Assembly (NCBI GenBank): GCA_005406025.1 | Contig: BGZK01000012.1 | Location: forward strand, 372,001 to 436,000 | DNA length: 64,000 nt | Origin: Eumeta japonica | Lineage: Eukaryota; Arthropoda; Insecta; Lepidoptera; Psychidae | Direction of reading: 5' to 3' | In this document: positions 35,531 to 47,042 of the stretch, in pieces | Numbering within the stretch: position 1 is the stretch's first letter | Layout of the letters: every line of letters starts with the position of its first letter | The notes under the pieces: model-generated | What the model was told of the DNA's origin: nothing | Database searches by the model: none | What the model saw: the letters and a program-made list of their open reading frames with translations, nothing else | Position numbers and translations under genes: made by a program

Positions 35531-35984
35531 TAAAATTGTTTTTCCTAATACCCTAGGTTACCTATCGTCACCAAATATACATAAACCTGGCTAGTTGAGG
35601 CATTTGCACACTAAAGAAAGAATCGTACATATCGCACTGGTGTTTCTCAATCTTTCTACGCATAAACGTACAGACAGAAAAACAAAGTGACATTGTTTTT
35701 TATAATGTACACGGATTAAGTATTATTTCCACATTGTTGTATCAATAAAGCGTGCAATCAAGTTAGCACAATAGCGTCTGACGATCATTTCGTTTCAGTA
35801 TTCCACAAAATTAATTTGCGTTTTACTTTAGAAGTGACCAGAACTTTCGCTATAACTTAAATAGTAACATTTTTCGCACGAATGCATAATTTCTAGACTA
35901 AATTGGATATTTATTAAGTAGGTATGTATATAATATTCAAAAATTAAACAGCAAAACCTACGTTATCTCCCTAACTCTTTAGTA

Positions 35985-36110
35985 GGGATGGAGGGCGGGC
36001 GGAGGGCGGTGGGGGCAGGGGGAGGGCGACCGAGCGAGGGAGCGAGCCCCACGGACTGGGGTAGCGCCCCGCACTGCTTAGGGTCCCGGCGCCCCGGGTC
36101 GACGGAACCG
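35985..36110 (+). promoter_or_regulatory. GC-rich island with strong G-quadruplex motif
   Basis: 35985-36026 contains at least six runs of three or more G separated by 1-4 bases (gggatggagggcgggcggag and on), well beyond the minimum for an intramolecular G-quadruplex. An ATG at 35988 opens 65 codons over the island (MEGGRRAVGAGGGRPSEG), without a recognised domain. Likely regulatory rather than coding. Confidence 0.5.
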
Positions 36111-36637
36111 CTAATATCGCTTTTATTAGCAGTCTACTACACTAAAAGACTGGCCCGGCTTCACACACTGGATTATATTATTTAATATGTATAAATTAAG
36201 ATATTAACATAAATACGATTTTTTCAATACATAGGGAAGTAGAAATTTTTCCTAATTAATTTTAAAAGACAATGGCAGCACTTTTATAAAATCAAAACTT
36301 TCTATAAAATGGATAGTTTTAGCGGTCCGATTTTAGGTGCATATGCGTTTTAGAAAATTGATGAGTATTTGTAGTAAATAGTTATCGCAATATTCCTACA
36401 CTAGCTGTGCCAACAACTTATGTACGCGGAATTTATTCTCAAAATTGGCTATTTTTCAGTGATCCGATTTTGATGATACAAAGCCTATAACGGCCATCTG
36501 CAATTAGTTTTTGGCAAGATTTTTTTATGTATAAACAGCACAGTTATACAGATTTATTGAAGTAAAACTTTTACGCGCGGTAAACGCGGTAGTGAATTCT
36601 TGGGAACAAAAAGAATGTGACGCTCAAAGCCACTTTA

Positions 36638-36648
36638 TGCGCATGCGC
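36638..36648. promoter_or_regulatory. Consensus NRF-1 site
   Basis: TGCGCATGCGC matches the NRF-1/Erect-wing consensus exactly. It is the second such site in the window (the other at 4351) and lies 0.5 kb downstream of the G-rich island. Confidence 0.4.
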
Positions 36649-36800
36649 CTAGCGTACAGTAGCAAGATGTACTATAACGAATCTGTAGATGCTTGGGCAT
36701 TGAAATAAAGATGTGTTGATTTTCTTTAGTTTATGATATCTGTTTTGTGAAAGTGAAATGAAAAAAATAAGCGTAGAAAAAGAATAGAACCTTTAGGGAG

Positions 36801-36980
36801 AGACAAAAAAAAACCTCAATGATTATGAGCGGCGAGTTCAACGTCAACTTCAACTCAGAAGTTGAACCTTTAATAACATATTTGAATGAGAAATTCAAAT
36901 TGAAATTGAATACTGACAGAACTCGGTCTACAACCAGATCAGGCACCACCATCGAGATAGTATTCAAATCAAATCAAAAA
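36801..36980 (+). pseudogene. Endonuclease-domain relic of a retroelement
   Basis: The frame around 36819 reads MSGEFNVNFNSEVEPLITYL, then an EKFKLKLNTDRT block and STTRSGTTIEIVFKSN. It follows the last part of an apurinic-type endonuclease domain (GDFN...STTR.GTTID.VF) found in LINE-type and some Helentron proteins. The conserved GDFN Asp is Glu here and the TID Asp is also Glu, so it is inactive as well as truncated on both sides. Confidence 0.65.
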
Positions 36981-37299
36981 TCAAAAATATCTTTATTTCG
37001 TAGGTAATGAAAATACACTTGAAATACGTCATTAATAAATTATTCTCTCGTAGTTTAGATTTACACTCGAAATTATTTGTATCATATTTTAGCTATGATA
37101 AAATTATTATTTCACCTTTAGATTCTGTATTAATAGAACTTGAATAATTCATAAAATGAAGAAAAAATAGATTTAATGAATAGCCATTATCATTCGTCGA
37201 ATCCCGTATAAATATCTAATTTAATTTATTTAATTAACAATATCCTGATGTCTAACCTAAAAAGTTTCGCTTCTGGCGCGTGGAGTTCCACGCACCCTT

Positions 37300-37985
37300 T
37301 TTGGGGTTCCGAACCAAAAGGACAAAAGCGAAACCCTTATAGTTTCGTCATGTCCGTCCGTTCGTCATTATTCACACGCATTTATTCAAAAAATGCCTGA
37401 CGTATATTGATGAAAATAGTGTAGGTGTCTTGTATAAGCCGCTACTTAGTTTGGTGGTTCAATAATAAAAATAAATATTTCAAGGGGGTTTGGGGGGGGG
37501 GGGGGTACTCCATACACGTAGCAGAAGCTGTAAAAGTTTTTTTAAGCAAATATTAACGTGTGGCACATATATCATCAGTTTTTTTTAAAATATTTTAATA
37601 CAATTTTTTTGATTACGTTAATAATTTCGGAAATAATCGCTCCGGAAGTAGCGGAAAGTTCCCCCCTTTATTTTGTAAATCTCATGTCCGTAAAATATGA
37701 AAAAATGACGAAGGTAAAGTAAAGACGTAAGTGCCATGAAAATACGCTCTTTTGTTGATGCAGTTTAGTTCCCACTACTTTAATAGTAATAGTTGACATA
37801 CAAACTTGTTTTTTTTCTAGTTATAGACGACTAAAGCTTATAACTATTCTGTGCGGGAAACATAGAAAAAGTGTAACAACGTACTTTTTTCATCTGTAGT
37901 GCATTTCTTTGTAATAATGGGTATGGAACCCTATGATGAGCATGGGCCGACATGATCTTGGTCAGTTGTATTTCATATTATACAT
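37300..37985 (-). repeat. Interspersed repeat, inverse orientation to 27999-28370
   Basis: Starts 'ggttccgaaccaaaaggaca' and 'gtccgtccgttcgtc', and ends 'tatggaaccctatgatgagc...ccgac..gatcttggtcag', matching in inverse the 'tacggaaccctaaaa' and 'ccggccaagtgcgag' ends of the family. Includes a 14-base poly(G) at 37491-37504. Confidence 0.55.
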
Positions 37986-37989
37986 ACAG

Positions 37990-40015
37990 ATTTCATTAGT
38001 TTTATTTTTTATTATGAATTTCATTTTTTTTTTATTTAAATCCCAATTTATTATTTACTTTAGTGTTTCGAATATCAACCTGAAATCTCTGATACGTTAT
38101 TTAAACACACACTTACATAAAATTTTAGGTACTCGATAAACGAAGCCTCCAAAAAAAAACCACTTACAACTCCGTGACCAATTTTCACGACGACGCACGT
38201 TCAATTGGAGTATTTCGTATCAATTTAATAATTTTTCACGTAATAACGGAAAATTTAAAAAATAAAAAAAAATTGATAGGTCTCGGCATCTACATGACAA
38301 AATCTTCCAACTCTCACCTTATAAGCCTGAGCCGCAAACGCAGCAGGTCACACACCCATATGACAGCTCACAGCGGTGTATCGCTGAGGTGCCTTAAACC
38401 ATTTTTATCCGTGTCCTGGTGCGTAATGATGAAGGCAAATGAAGCACCTCACCGTCAGATGTCCTAAGATACCGGCCAGGCTTTAAAAATGATATGGCGG
38501 CAATCAGGACTCGAGACGTGCGTCACAAAATCTATTAATATACACTAGACTGTACGTCGTCGTGCCATCACGAGCGGCCTCTGTATTTATATAATAGCTT
38601 TTGTCTACGACTTTGTCTGCGTTGAATTCGTATTAATTTGCATGTCCTCTACTTTTTCCTTTTTTATTTAGCTTATTTTAACCCTTCTAGAAATATACAT
38701 ATATATATTAATAACTTTAACGATTATCGGTCCAGTGTATGATTAATCATTTTCTAACTCTTAAGGTAATTTAAAAATACCATACAATGTTGAACCCCCC
38801 TTTTTACGCCCATTAAATTATAAAATCAACAATTTAAACAGCCCGTAACCTAGTAGGAGTTCCCTTAACCCGTTTGTGAAGTGCATATTCAAATTCATTT
38901 AGTTGTTTTCACGTGATACGCATACCAATAGACGGACTAACAAACATGCAAACAAAATCTCGAGAAACTATAGTATATGTTCTCTTGTCGATTCTAAAAG
39001 TCTACTATGTGTAAACTTTTTTCAAACATCTTCAGAGTATAGAATTTTAACCTTTACAGATTCATTACATGTATACATTTAATATGTAAAGACTTTTTTG
39101 AATTATTATTACTACTATTGTTATTTTTCTTCTCATTTTATCTTTTTTATTTGAATCTGGTCTATATTTGTGTGTTCTGTGAAAAGAAATGTATGAGATA
39201 CTATATTCTGAATAAGTATATTTTTAAAATACATAATTCGACAGGTCCCTTTAAAATATCATCCTCTGGATTTTAGACCAATTGTTTTTGGTTCTTTTTT
39301 TTAATATCGACAGACAAATGTCCAGACTCCATAAAAAAAAATTACTATCAGTATGTCACTTAATCTATTAGCTATTGTAGTATTTCGAAGAATAAAATTT
39401 GTTGAAAAAATATTACATATATTTTGCTTCAAAAAACGTAGCAATAACTATTTAATTTCGTTTGCGATTGACATTTAGTTAACCAAATACCTCGCATTAA
39501 GTTTCAGCACGAACTCGTAGCGACGTACTCGTCAGCCGTTTTTCCTATAAATAAAACATTTCTTCATCCAAAAAAAAAAAATATTTATTCTAATATTTGC
39601 CTGGAGTACAGGCCGGATTTGAAACATCTCCTTTAATTATTATTCAACTATATTTTCCCAACACAATTATTACTTTTATTTATATATTTTTTTAGTTAGT
39701 ATGAATAGAGAAGCATAATAAAATCCAAGTTTTATTCGTGTATTCCACATGATAAATAGGTAAGTAATCAGGGTTATGGTAATTTTACTCACGTAAAATT
39801 CTTGCAATTTTATACTCAATGAAAATAGCTGGAAGGCAAAGTGAAAATCAAAGTTTGAAAAACGTCCGTTACACAATAATTTTAGAGCGATCTTGTTCTC
39901 GTTTGTGACCTACTGAAACCGAAAAACATGTTTACATCTAAAGACGCGTTCGATAATTATCATTGTGCGGGTTAAGAGTAATTTTGTCGCGGCAAAATAG
40001 CGGGTAATTAACTGA
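37990..40015. other. AT-rich stretch without a recognisable gene
   Basis: 38290-38530 is of even composition but has no recognised content. 38600-38630 is another 'cgactttgtctgcg' repeat remnant. A near-palindrome, attttgtcgcggcaaaat, lies at about 39982-39999. Confidence 0.4.
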
Positions 40016-40020
40016 TAATA

Positions 40021-40070
40021 GAGAGCGGCGCACGAGCGCCGCCGCCGGCCGTACATCAAACTACGGCCAG
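40021..40070. promoter_or_regulatory. Small GC island with two hairpins
   Basis: gcggcgcacgagcgccgc is self-complementary, and ggccgta / tacggcc (40047-40053 and 40062-40068) form a second short hairpin. Possible regulatory element; nothing else supports it. Confidence 0.3.
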
Positions 40071-41415
40071 GACGTTTCACAGAGTAGTATTGTGGAGCAT
40101 GTTTCGTGTTGGTTTTGCGTGAATGCCTCTACATCTGTGAATATTGGACTATTTTCTCTGGACTGGAGCACAATAGAGGAGTTATGAATTTGTCAATTTA
40201 TCATAATGTATAGTTATTAATTCATTTTTTTTTTTGGTTTTACGTAGAAAATGCAACACGATCGAAGAGAGCTCGTCGAATTAAATTACACTCTTGAATT
40301 TTGTTATTTTCATAATTAAAAAAGTATAGCAATTTTTTGCAATCATTCCGAATGCTCCTAATTATACCGTTCCAAGTTTCTTAAAACATCATGAACACAA
40401 ATCAAAATGTTATTTAAAAGATTAGACTTAAAAAAAATAGTTTTATGAGTAGATAAATCTTGAAAATTGTATATTCGTAGCGATCTTCGCGTAGTGATAA
40501 TTACATATATTTATAATATATTTCATATAATATTTATGAATGTATATGCATTAACGAATGATAATTGATTGACTCAGTGTGCTATAGTCTTAATAAAACT
40601 GTGTCATTCTGTATTAAAAAAATTTAAATTATTTTTTTCCATTTTCCACAGTATTGTGTTATTGAGATATAATTAGAATTAGTTTTTTGTCTATGCACCT
40701 TCGCCATGCAATTCTGTCCTCATGCCCTCGATTCCAATTACTGTTTCACTCTTAGTTTCGAATCTGATCTCGCTATTGGTTTCAATTCCGTTCCCATAAA
40801 ATTACTAAATATTTCAAGTGTTCCCTCTCCGCCGACTACATTAATTTTCCATCCTGAAAATATACAAACTACGTTATTTAATTTTAACGTTTAGAAACTT
40901 AAATTACTTTTGATAAAGTGATGATTAATTAGTAAAGACAATTTAAGATTGTAAGCGATTTTTATTCAATTCGTATTACGTAGAACTTACCATCAAATAA
41001 GCAATTCCTTCAGATGTTTCTAGCGGAATTATAATTTATATAATCATTTCTTTTGCAAAGATTTTTATATATTACTACATTCAATGCTACTTTATTTAAG
41101 AATTTGTGTATAGTGAAATATTTTTTAGTTGATTACAAAAATAATAAAAAAATTAATGTTCGAATTGCCAATGAGATACATACCTACGACGCCAAGATTT
41201 CATAACTCCATATAAAATACACGATAAACTTAATTTTACGAAAAATAGCTAGTCCAGAACCTTTGATTGCTTAAGGATTGTTGTAATTAAACCAATTTTA
41301 ATTTATCATGCAGTCAGGTAAACATATTTCAATATTTATAGACTCACATGTGCCAATGATGAGATATATGAGCGACAGACGTAATCCCTTAATGTCGGCA
41401 CTCACTCAATATCGG
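40071..41415. other. AT-rich stretch without a recognisable gene
   Basis: Contains only the pyrimidine-rich degenerate tract at 40700-40860. Confidence 0.4.
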
Positions 41416-41419
41416 TCTG

Positions 41420-41745
41420 ATGAAGATGCTCACAGTCACTTAACGTGCGATGGTAAGAAAGTCCGCAGAAGAACCAGAGCGATGGACGTAGCTCCTAAAA
41501 TCAGTAGCTGAAGTGGCCACCGACAAGTCGTAGATCTAGTAGAACCGATAACCGACAAAAGAAAGACTCTCGAATGACCACTACGAACCGGATGTCGCAA
41601 CGTAGGAAGCCCTCTTATGAGGCGGAAGGACGACTGGGTCGGGCTGGCGAGCTAGCGGTGATTACAGTGGCCCATGAACCTGGCCCTGAGAATGTAAGCG
41701 GCTTATGTCCAGCGGTGGGCGATCAGTGGCGGAGACGAACGAACG
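41420..41745 (+). pseudogene. LINE reverse-transcriptase C-terminal remnant
   Basis: 'gcgatggacgtagctcctaa' followed by 'aatcagtagctgaagtggcc' reads MDVA.KIS.LKW, and 'ggcttatgtccagcggtggg' corresponds to the AYVQQW-like end. This order is that of the C-terminus of a common lepidopteran endonuclease-reverse transcriptase LINE. Middle sections ('ggaagccctcttatgaggc', 'ggaaggacgactgggtcggg') are shifted and decayed. A 3' fragment typical of LINE 5' truncation. Confidence 0.6.
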
Positions 41746-42740
41746 AAAACACCTTAGTCACGTTGGCCTAGGATTAGTCCAATTACATTGCGGTTACTTG
41801 CATGTCTGCTGTATGTAACTGTGGTAAAATGTAGGTGTGGTATAATTGAAAACTACGTATCCTAAAATTTTAATACGTAACTGACAGGAAATACGCTACC
41901 TACCTTTGTCGAATAAATTAAAACTAAAAAGTGTCGTTTCTGTAAAATGCCCCGGCAAGAAGTTGGCGTATATTGAAATTATATGAAATACAATATTTAT
42001 TTTATTTATGCATAAGCGCACGCTTGTTTCTCAATGGAGTAGGCAGAGTCTACAGACATGCACAGAATTGTTTTATCGACATTTGCTAATCGTTTCATAA
42101 GTTACTCGCTTTCGGATATTTATAATTTGGCTTTTCTGTAGTATTCCATCGATTTAGTCAGCACGACGATTTCACTAGCGCTATGTAGCGACCCTAACAT
42201 GTTAAATACTCACTATATAAGTTTCATTCATAAGTCTACTTTCATTTGCCCTTTCTGGATGCCCAATTCTATTCTATGCATTTTCTTTCAAACGACGCTG
42301 CACTTTAGCGTCACTATTCCTATATCTATTTTTCAAAGACATACCACGCATACCACGCAGAGATCACATCACGTAGAGAACACACAGTCCCTACTGTTAC
42401 ATCCAAATGAGAGCGTCTTATAGTAGCCCAAATGCCAGGACTCTATTACGGATAGTTCAAGTCATTTGTCGTTAAATACTTTGTAGCTGATAATAACAAG
42501 CAATTTCCATTAACTTTATTTCTTACATTTATTCTCCTTTCAATATCCATATCGTGCTTACAACCATTTGCAAACAAACGACTCAAATAAGCTATCTTTT
42601 ATTTGATGAATTCTGTCACTTTCTATTAACATATTGCGGTAGCATGCTTTTCTTTTTTTCAAACACCCATACAATGGATTGCACCAAAATTTAAATATGT
42701 AAAACGTAAAATTAAAGGTAACATTTGACAGATAATGTAC
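41746..42740. other. AT-rich stretch without a recognisable gene
   Basis: Nothing supported. Confidence 0.4.
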
Positions 42741-42746
42741 GTGGGA

Positions 42747-44005
42747 TGTTCATTAGAAAGTGAGAATGAGGTAAGTATAATTTCTTTGAAACCAAAAACA
42801 GTCTCTGGCTGGTAAAGCTGGATTGATTTCGATTGATTAGATGTTATAAAAGGAAATAACCTGAATATCTATTGTTTTTTTTTTAAAACGGAAGTCTTTT
42901 GTTTGCAATTTGTCGTAGAGTGTAGTTGAAAATCAAACAAATTGAATTACGCGCTGTTATTGAGTATTTGTGCTTGAAAGATTTTACTACAGAACGAGTT
43001 AATCAAGAATTTCAGGATACTTTAGAAGCAGATGTTCCACCGTATTCTACAGTTGCTCGTTGGTGTGCGGAATTTAAAGGTGGAAGAACATACACCGACC
43101 CTCGCTCGGATCGTCCGACAACGGTAGTGACCGAAGAAATTGTATGAAAATTCGAAAGCGTTGTTTTAGCAGATCGTCATGTCACAGTACGTTTCATAAC
43201 ACAGCCTTCAATTGGTAGTGCGCATAGTATTTTAAACGAACATTTGGGGATGAAAAAAATTATCCGCGCGCTAGGTCCTCAGAATGCTTATCGACGTACA
43301 AAAACAAACCAGGCTGAATAGTTCTCAAGTTTCTTTGGAACAGTTACAACAAGATACCGATGGTATTTTGGCTCGATTTACAACCATAAACAAAATGTGG
43401 TTTCACTACTACGAACCAAAAGCAAAATTACAGTCTATGACTTGGAAAAAATCCATTATCTCCGACCGCTAAGAAATTTAAGGCAAGTCTTTTTGCCGGA
43501 AAGATCATGGGTTCTCTTTTCTGGGATGGTGAAGGAGTCATGACGAAATATTTCAACTGTGGACCTACTGTTACGGGTTCTTTGTACGCAGGAATGAAAA
43601 AAATGCGTAACGAAATTTTAAGAAACGGTCAGGAGTTTGCAAAAATTGTTTTGTTCTATCCAGATAATGCCTCAGTACACAGGTCCACCTTTGATATGGC
43701 TGCAATTTGAAATGCTGACTACGAAATACTTGAGCATTTTCTATACTTACCTGACTTTGACCTTAGTGATTTCTATCTATTTCCAAGTTTGAAGGAGTAT
43801 CTAATGAGATTGGAAGACGATGAGGCAGTAATTGCTGCTTTTCAGGTACCTTTTACTTGCTCAGGATAAAAAGGTTTTAATAAAGGAATTTTAAGCTTAC
43901 AAAAAAAGATACGCCAAGTGCAATATGCTAAAAGATGTTTATGTCGAAAAATAAAATTACATTTAATAAAACCGTCAACATATTCATTTTCACTTGTTAA
44001 TGAAA
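42747..44005 (+). mobile_element. mariner-family transposon, degenerate
   Basis: About 1.26 kb, the normal mariner length. The left end (tgttcattagaaagtgagaa, 42747) and the right end (ttcattttcacttgttaatg, about 43984-44005) are inverse of each other over some 24 bases with several mismatches and one gap. A transposase pseudogene fills the interior. TA duplications cannot be assigned confidently because the outermost bases have decayed. Confidence 0.75.
42926..43954 (+). pseudogene. mariner transposase pseudogene
   Basis: Reads through several frames and stops: the helix-turn-helix N-terminus (KQIELRAVIEYLCLKDFTTE, then YSTVARWCAEFKGGR and PRSDRPTTV), stop at 43145, then NEHLGMKK, WFHYYEPKAKLQS, LFWDGEGVM with the second catalytic Asp, FYPDNASVH with the third, and LYLPDFDLSDFYLF, matching the PYSPDLAPSDYHLF block. 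The final KRYAKCNMLKDVYVEK ends at TAA 43954. The first catalytic Asp (GDETW motif) is lost; the sequence there is TINKMW. The expected initiator is TTG here. Confidence 0.9.
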
Positions 44006-44615
44006 CACCACTCGCATCAAATTTTACAACTCACGATTATTTAGTATTATATCACTTTTGCTTACTTTTACATTACCATCGTCTGCAATTCGCGTACCGA
44101 TAGGTTGCGGGTTTCTAGCTGCTCGGTGTACAGGAGGTATTCGACGGGCAACATATTCATTCTGAGCCCATACTCGCACTATTACGAATCATAGAGACAG
44201 CCATCCAAGAATAGGTTAAACAGCACGGTGATGCTACACATCCTGTATTACACCTATACGCATATTTAAGCAATGTTGTGTCAATTCTGACACAACATTG
44301 GACCCTCTTTATACATTTGTACATTTAATCATTACCGGATTGAATATTATTTTAAGTTTCAAGATGACAGCAAACAGAATTCGTAGAATCCAAAAAATAA
44401 GAAAGAATTAGACATTTTGCTATTTTAAAATTTTGGAGAAAATTTGTATGAGAAGACGATAAAGTTGCATGGTAACTGTCTCCAAACCTTGAAATCGTCT
44501 AAATAATTGAAACATATGTCAATCTTAAACGACACTACCAATTACTTCCAATATCCAAAAAAGAAAATTGCGTTCAAATTTGTATCAAAATTCTTACAGA
44601 TACCTCAAAGTTCAT
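44006..44615. other. AT-rich stretch with one short hairpin
   Basis: caatgttgtgtca (44271-44283) and its exact complement (44288-44300) form a perfect 13-bp stem with loop attc. No gene. Confidence 0.6.
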
Positions 44616-44619
44616 ATAT

Positions 44620-45190
44620 CAGTGAGTTTTTTTTTGTTTGTTACCTTAGAACTTTCGACTGGGTGAAGCGATTTTGATGATACTTATTGTTTTGAAAGTT
44701 CGTGATAACCGTGTGGTCCCATTTCAATTTGATCCAGTTCTGACAAATGTTGCCCATAAGAAAACCGTATAGGTCTTAAATTTGCATTAGTGCGCGACAA
44801 ATGGACGAATAACTCAATATCACGCCAACCGATTTCGATGATTCTTTCTTTATTGGAAAGGATGTACTTCAAGGGTAGTTTGATGAGAGTTTGGTTAGGT
44901 TCTGATTATGGGATCCATGACAAAGTAACGGAACTCTTCAATTCTTAGGAGCAAATTAACAATACTCGGCCGAATCTTTTATAGGCTTTCAGGATATTTG
45001 AGTCACCTATCGTAACGTCGATATGGTCAAGTAATTGTCGTAGTCGAATATGATGATCAATGGAACTCTTTAACGGCTGCGAGAGTGCGATTTATGAGCA
45101 GCATGTTTAGTAGGTCTACCCATATTCAGACAAATTAGTTAGTGTACTTCAGATTCACTAAAAATCAAAAAATAAACAAAAATTTTAACA
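44620..45190 (+). repeat. Interspersed repeat leading into the foldback element
   Basis: Blocks such as 'gcgattttgatgatacttat', 'aactcttcaattcttaggag', 'aatactcggccgaatctttt', 'cgtaacgtcgatatggtcaa' and 'aatggaactctttaacggct' follow a common lepidopteran repeat that typically continues into '..aacaaaaaaaccgacttc', exactly as it does here. Family name uncertain. Confidence 0.55.
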
Positions 45191-45911
45191 AAAAAAAACC
45201 GACTTTATAACAAAAACTATTCCAAAAAAAATTAATATGTACTAAAAAGCAAAAAATAATTGCGTATTCTTCTACACCTTAATAATCAAATTATTTTTTT
45301 TAATCATCAAATTGTAGGTATGTTATATGTGTTTACCACGCAAGGAGATAGGTAGGTACCTATCCACTTCAAATTTAACTCAACACATACCTATAAATAA
45401 CAAACAATGTTCAAAATATTTTTCAGTTCTCTTATGTAAGATAGAATGAAAAATATTAGACTACTTTAAAGTCAAATTATTACGATAATATAATGTAGTT
45501 ACAATTATTGTTATTTTTGAAGTCGGTATCTATTGCTAGATATATTGTAGTGACACCGGCTTCCATGTCTGACACCGATTCCAAAAAATAATAATCATTG
45601 TAACTATATTATCGTAATAATTTGATTGACTTTTAAGTGGTCTAATATTTTTCATTTCATTTTACTTAGGAGAACTCTAAAAAATATTTTGATCATTGTT
45701 TGTTATTCATAGGTATGTGTTGAGTTAAATTTGAAGTGGATAGGTACCTACCTACCTTCTTGCGTGGTAAACAAATAGATTGTACCTACATACTGATGAG
45801 TAGAAAAAGTAAGTTGATTATTAAGTTGTAGAGGAATACGCAATTATTTTTTTTTTTTAGTGCATATTAATTTGTTTTGGCATAGTTTTTGTTTTGAAGT
45901 CGGTTTTTTTT
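45191..45911. mobile_element. Foldback element with ~330-bp inverted arms
   Basis: Outer ends aaaaaaaaccgactt and gaagtcggtttttttt are inverse. The sequence from 45191 to ~45530 is repeated in inverse from ~45583 to 45911 with moderate divergence: for example 'gcgtattcttctacacctta' vs 'agttgtagaggaatacgc', 'ggtaggtacctatccacttc' vs 'gaagtggataggtacctacc', 'attacgataatataatgtag' vs 'actatattatcgtaataatt'. Each arm also ends inside with the same motif (gaagtcggta near 45525; acaccgattcc near 45585), so each looks like an independent ~340-bp unit with its own TIRs. The ~55-bp centre also contains a second 'gacaccggcttcc'. Non-coding. Confidence 0.85.
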
Positions 45912-46920
45912 CTTCCCTAAGTTGACGCGTCCTCATGTTAAAGTTTAAACGACCACAACGTGACATGGAACGTTCGGGATTTATTACACGAGTAAAATAC
46001 GGTTTTATATTCATCATATGAATCTATATTTTATAAAAGAAACGCCCAGTTTAATAATTTGAATGTTATGATTAATTTCTTTGTCCCCGTTATTAAAATG
46101 TCTTTGAATGTTACTAGTAGCGCCATCTGTTTTTAGTTATTGAAAACTATAGTCAACTCAAGTTTTTCTCTGTGTTCCGTACAAGATCCGTAATCAAAGA
46201 TTTATATGATTATTATATGTTAAGTATTTAGGTGCCATATACTATATTAATAAGTAATGGTGCCATTTTTATGGATTATTAGAGAATTTTTATAGATATG
46301 TTATACTTGACATTATGTAATGTAACTTTCACACATGCAATGATAATGCACTGACATTTAATGAATAATACAAGTTACAATAAACTACTATTTTCAAAAC
46401 TGTATTCTAAGCTTTTTTTTTTAAAGATTGCAATCTCTTTCTTTTTTATATAATCGTAAATGTAGACAAAACTTTAATATTTCCAATTGGCTATTTGCTA
46501 AAGAACGCACTAGAAACGACATTGTGTAACAACATCAGGTAAAACAAATACTCGTACAACTTCGTTTTGCAAGAGAAAGAGCAAAGAATTTCTTATAGAT
46601 TATATCCAATTCGTTGCTTCTTTAATTATTCAATTATAAAAAATATAAAAATGGATTGAATAATCCATTCTAATTTTGATATCACTTTTGTAAATATATC
46701 ATTATTAATAAACGTATTTTTTTCCAGTATCAATATCAACCATTCTATTGAGTTACCGTAATCCGAGTATTTTAACATCATTTTTTTAATTCAATTTTAT
46801 AATAGGCACTTATTATGGGCATTAATTCTGATCTGCACGTTTGTACTGGTACATAGGTACCATATCTCAAATTTAGGCACGTTCGAAATAAATAAAAATG
46901 CGAGGCATCTACCGAGAAGT
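45912..46920. other. AT-rich stretch without a recognisable gene
   Basis: A CTCF-like core on the minus strand (AGATGGCGCT) lies at 46119-46128. Nothing else is supported. Confidence 0.4.
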
Positions 46921-46934
46921 GTTTACTGTTAACG

Positions 46935-47042
46935 TTAGTGGCGCAGCGCCGCCGTCGCCGGGCGCGCGGTGACACAGCGCGCGTGAGCCCGCCGTGACTC
47001 ACGCGCTGGCGTGACGTCAGCAGGCACGTCCGGTCGTCACAG
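46935..47042. promoter_or_regulatory. CpG-rich island with AP-1 and CRE sites
   Basis: Within about 110 GC-rich bases lie TGACTCA (46995-47001, AP-1 consensus) and TGACGTCA (47012-47019, the full palindromic CRE), 10 bases apart. A gcgcgtgag / ctcacgcgc inverted repeat surrounds the AP-1 site. This combination fits a bZIP-responsive promoter or enhancer. No initiator or ORF with support is attached. Confidence 0.5.

Noticed and set aside
44271..44300. Rho-independent-terminator-like hairpin
   Set aside because: Bacterial terminator logic does not apply here; reported only as a short hairpin.
46778..47002. 74-codon minus ORF
   Set aside because: Begins at GTG, not ATG, over a CpG island; openness is due to GC content.
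47011..47019. CRE as evidence for a gene starting at 47 kb
   Set aside because: No initiator, exon or supported ORF within a few hundred bases, so only the motif is reported.
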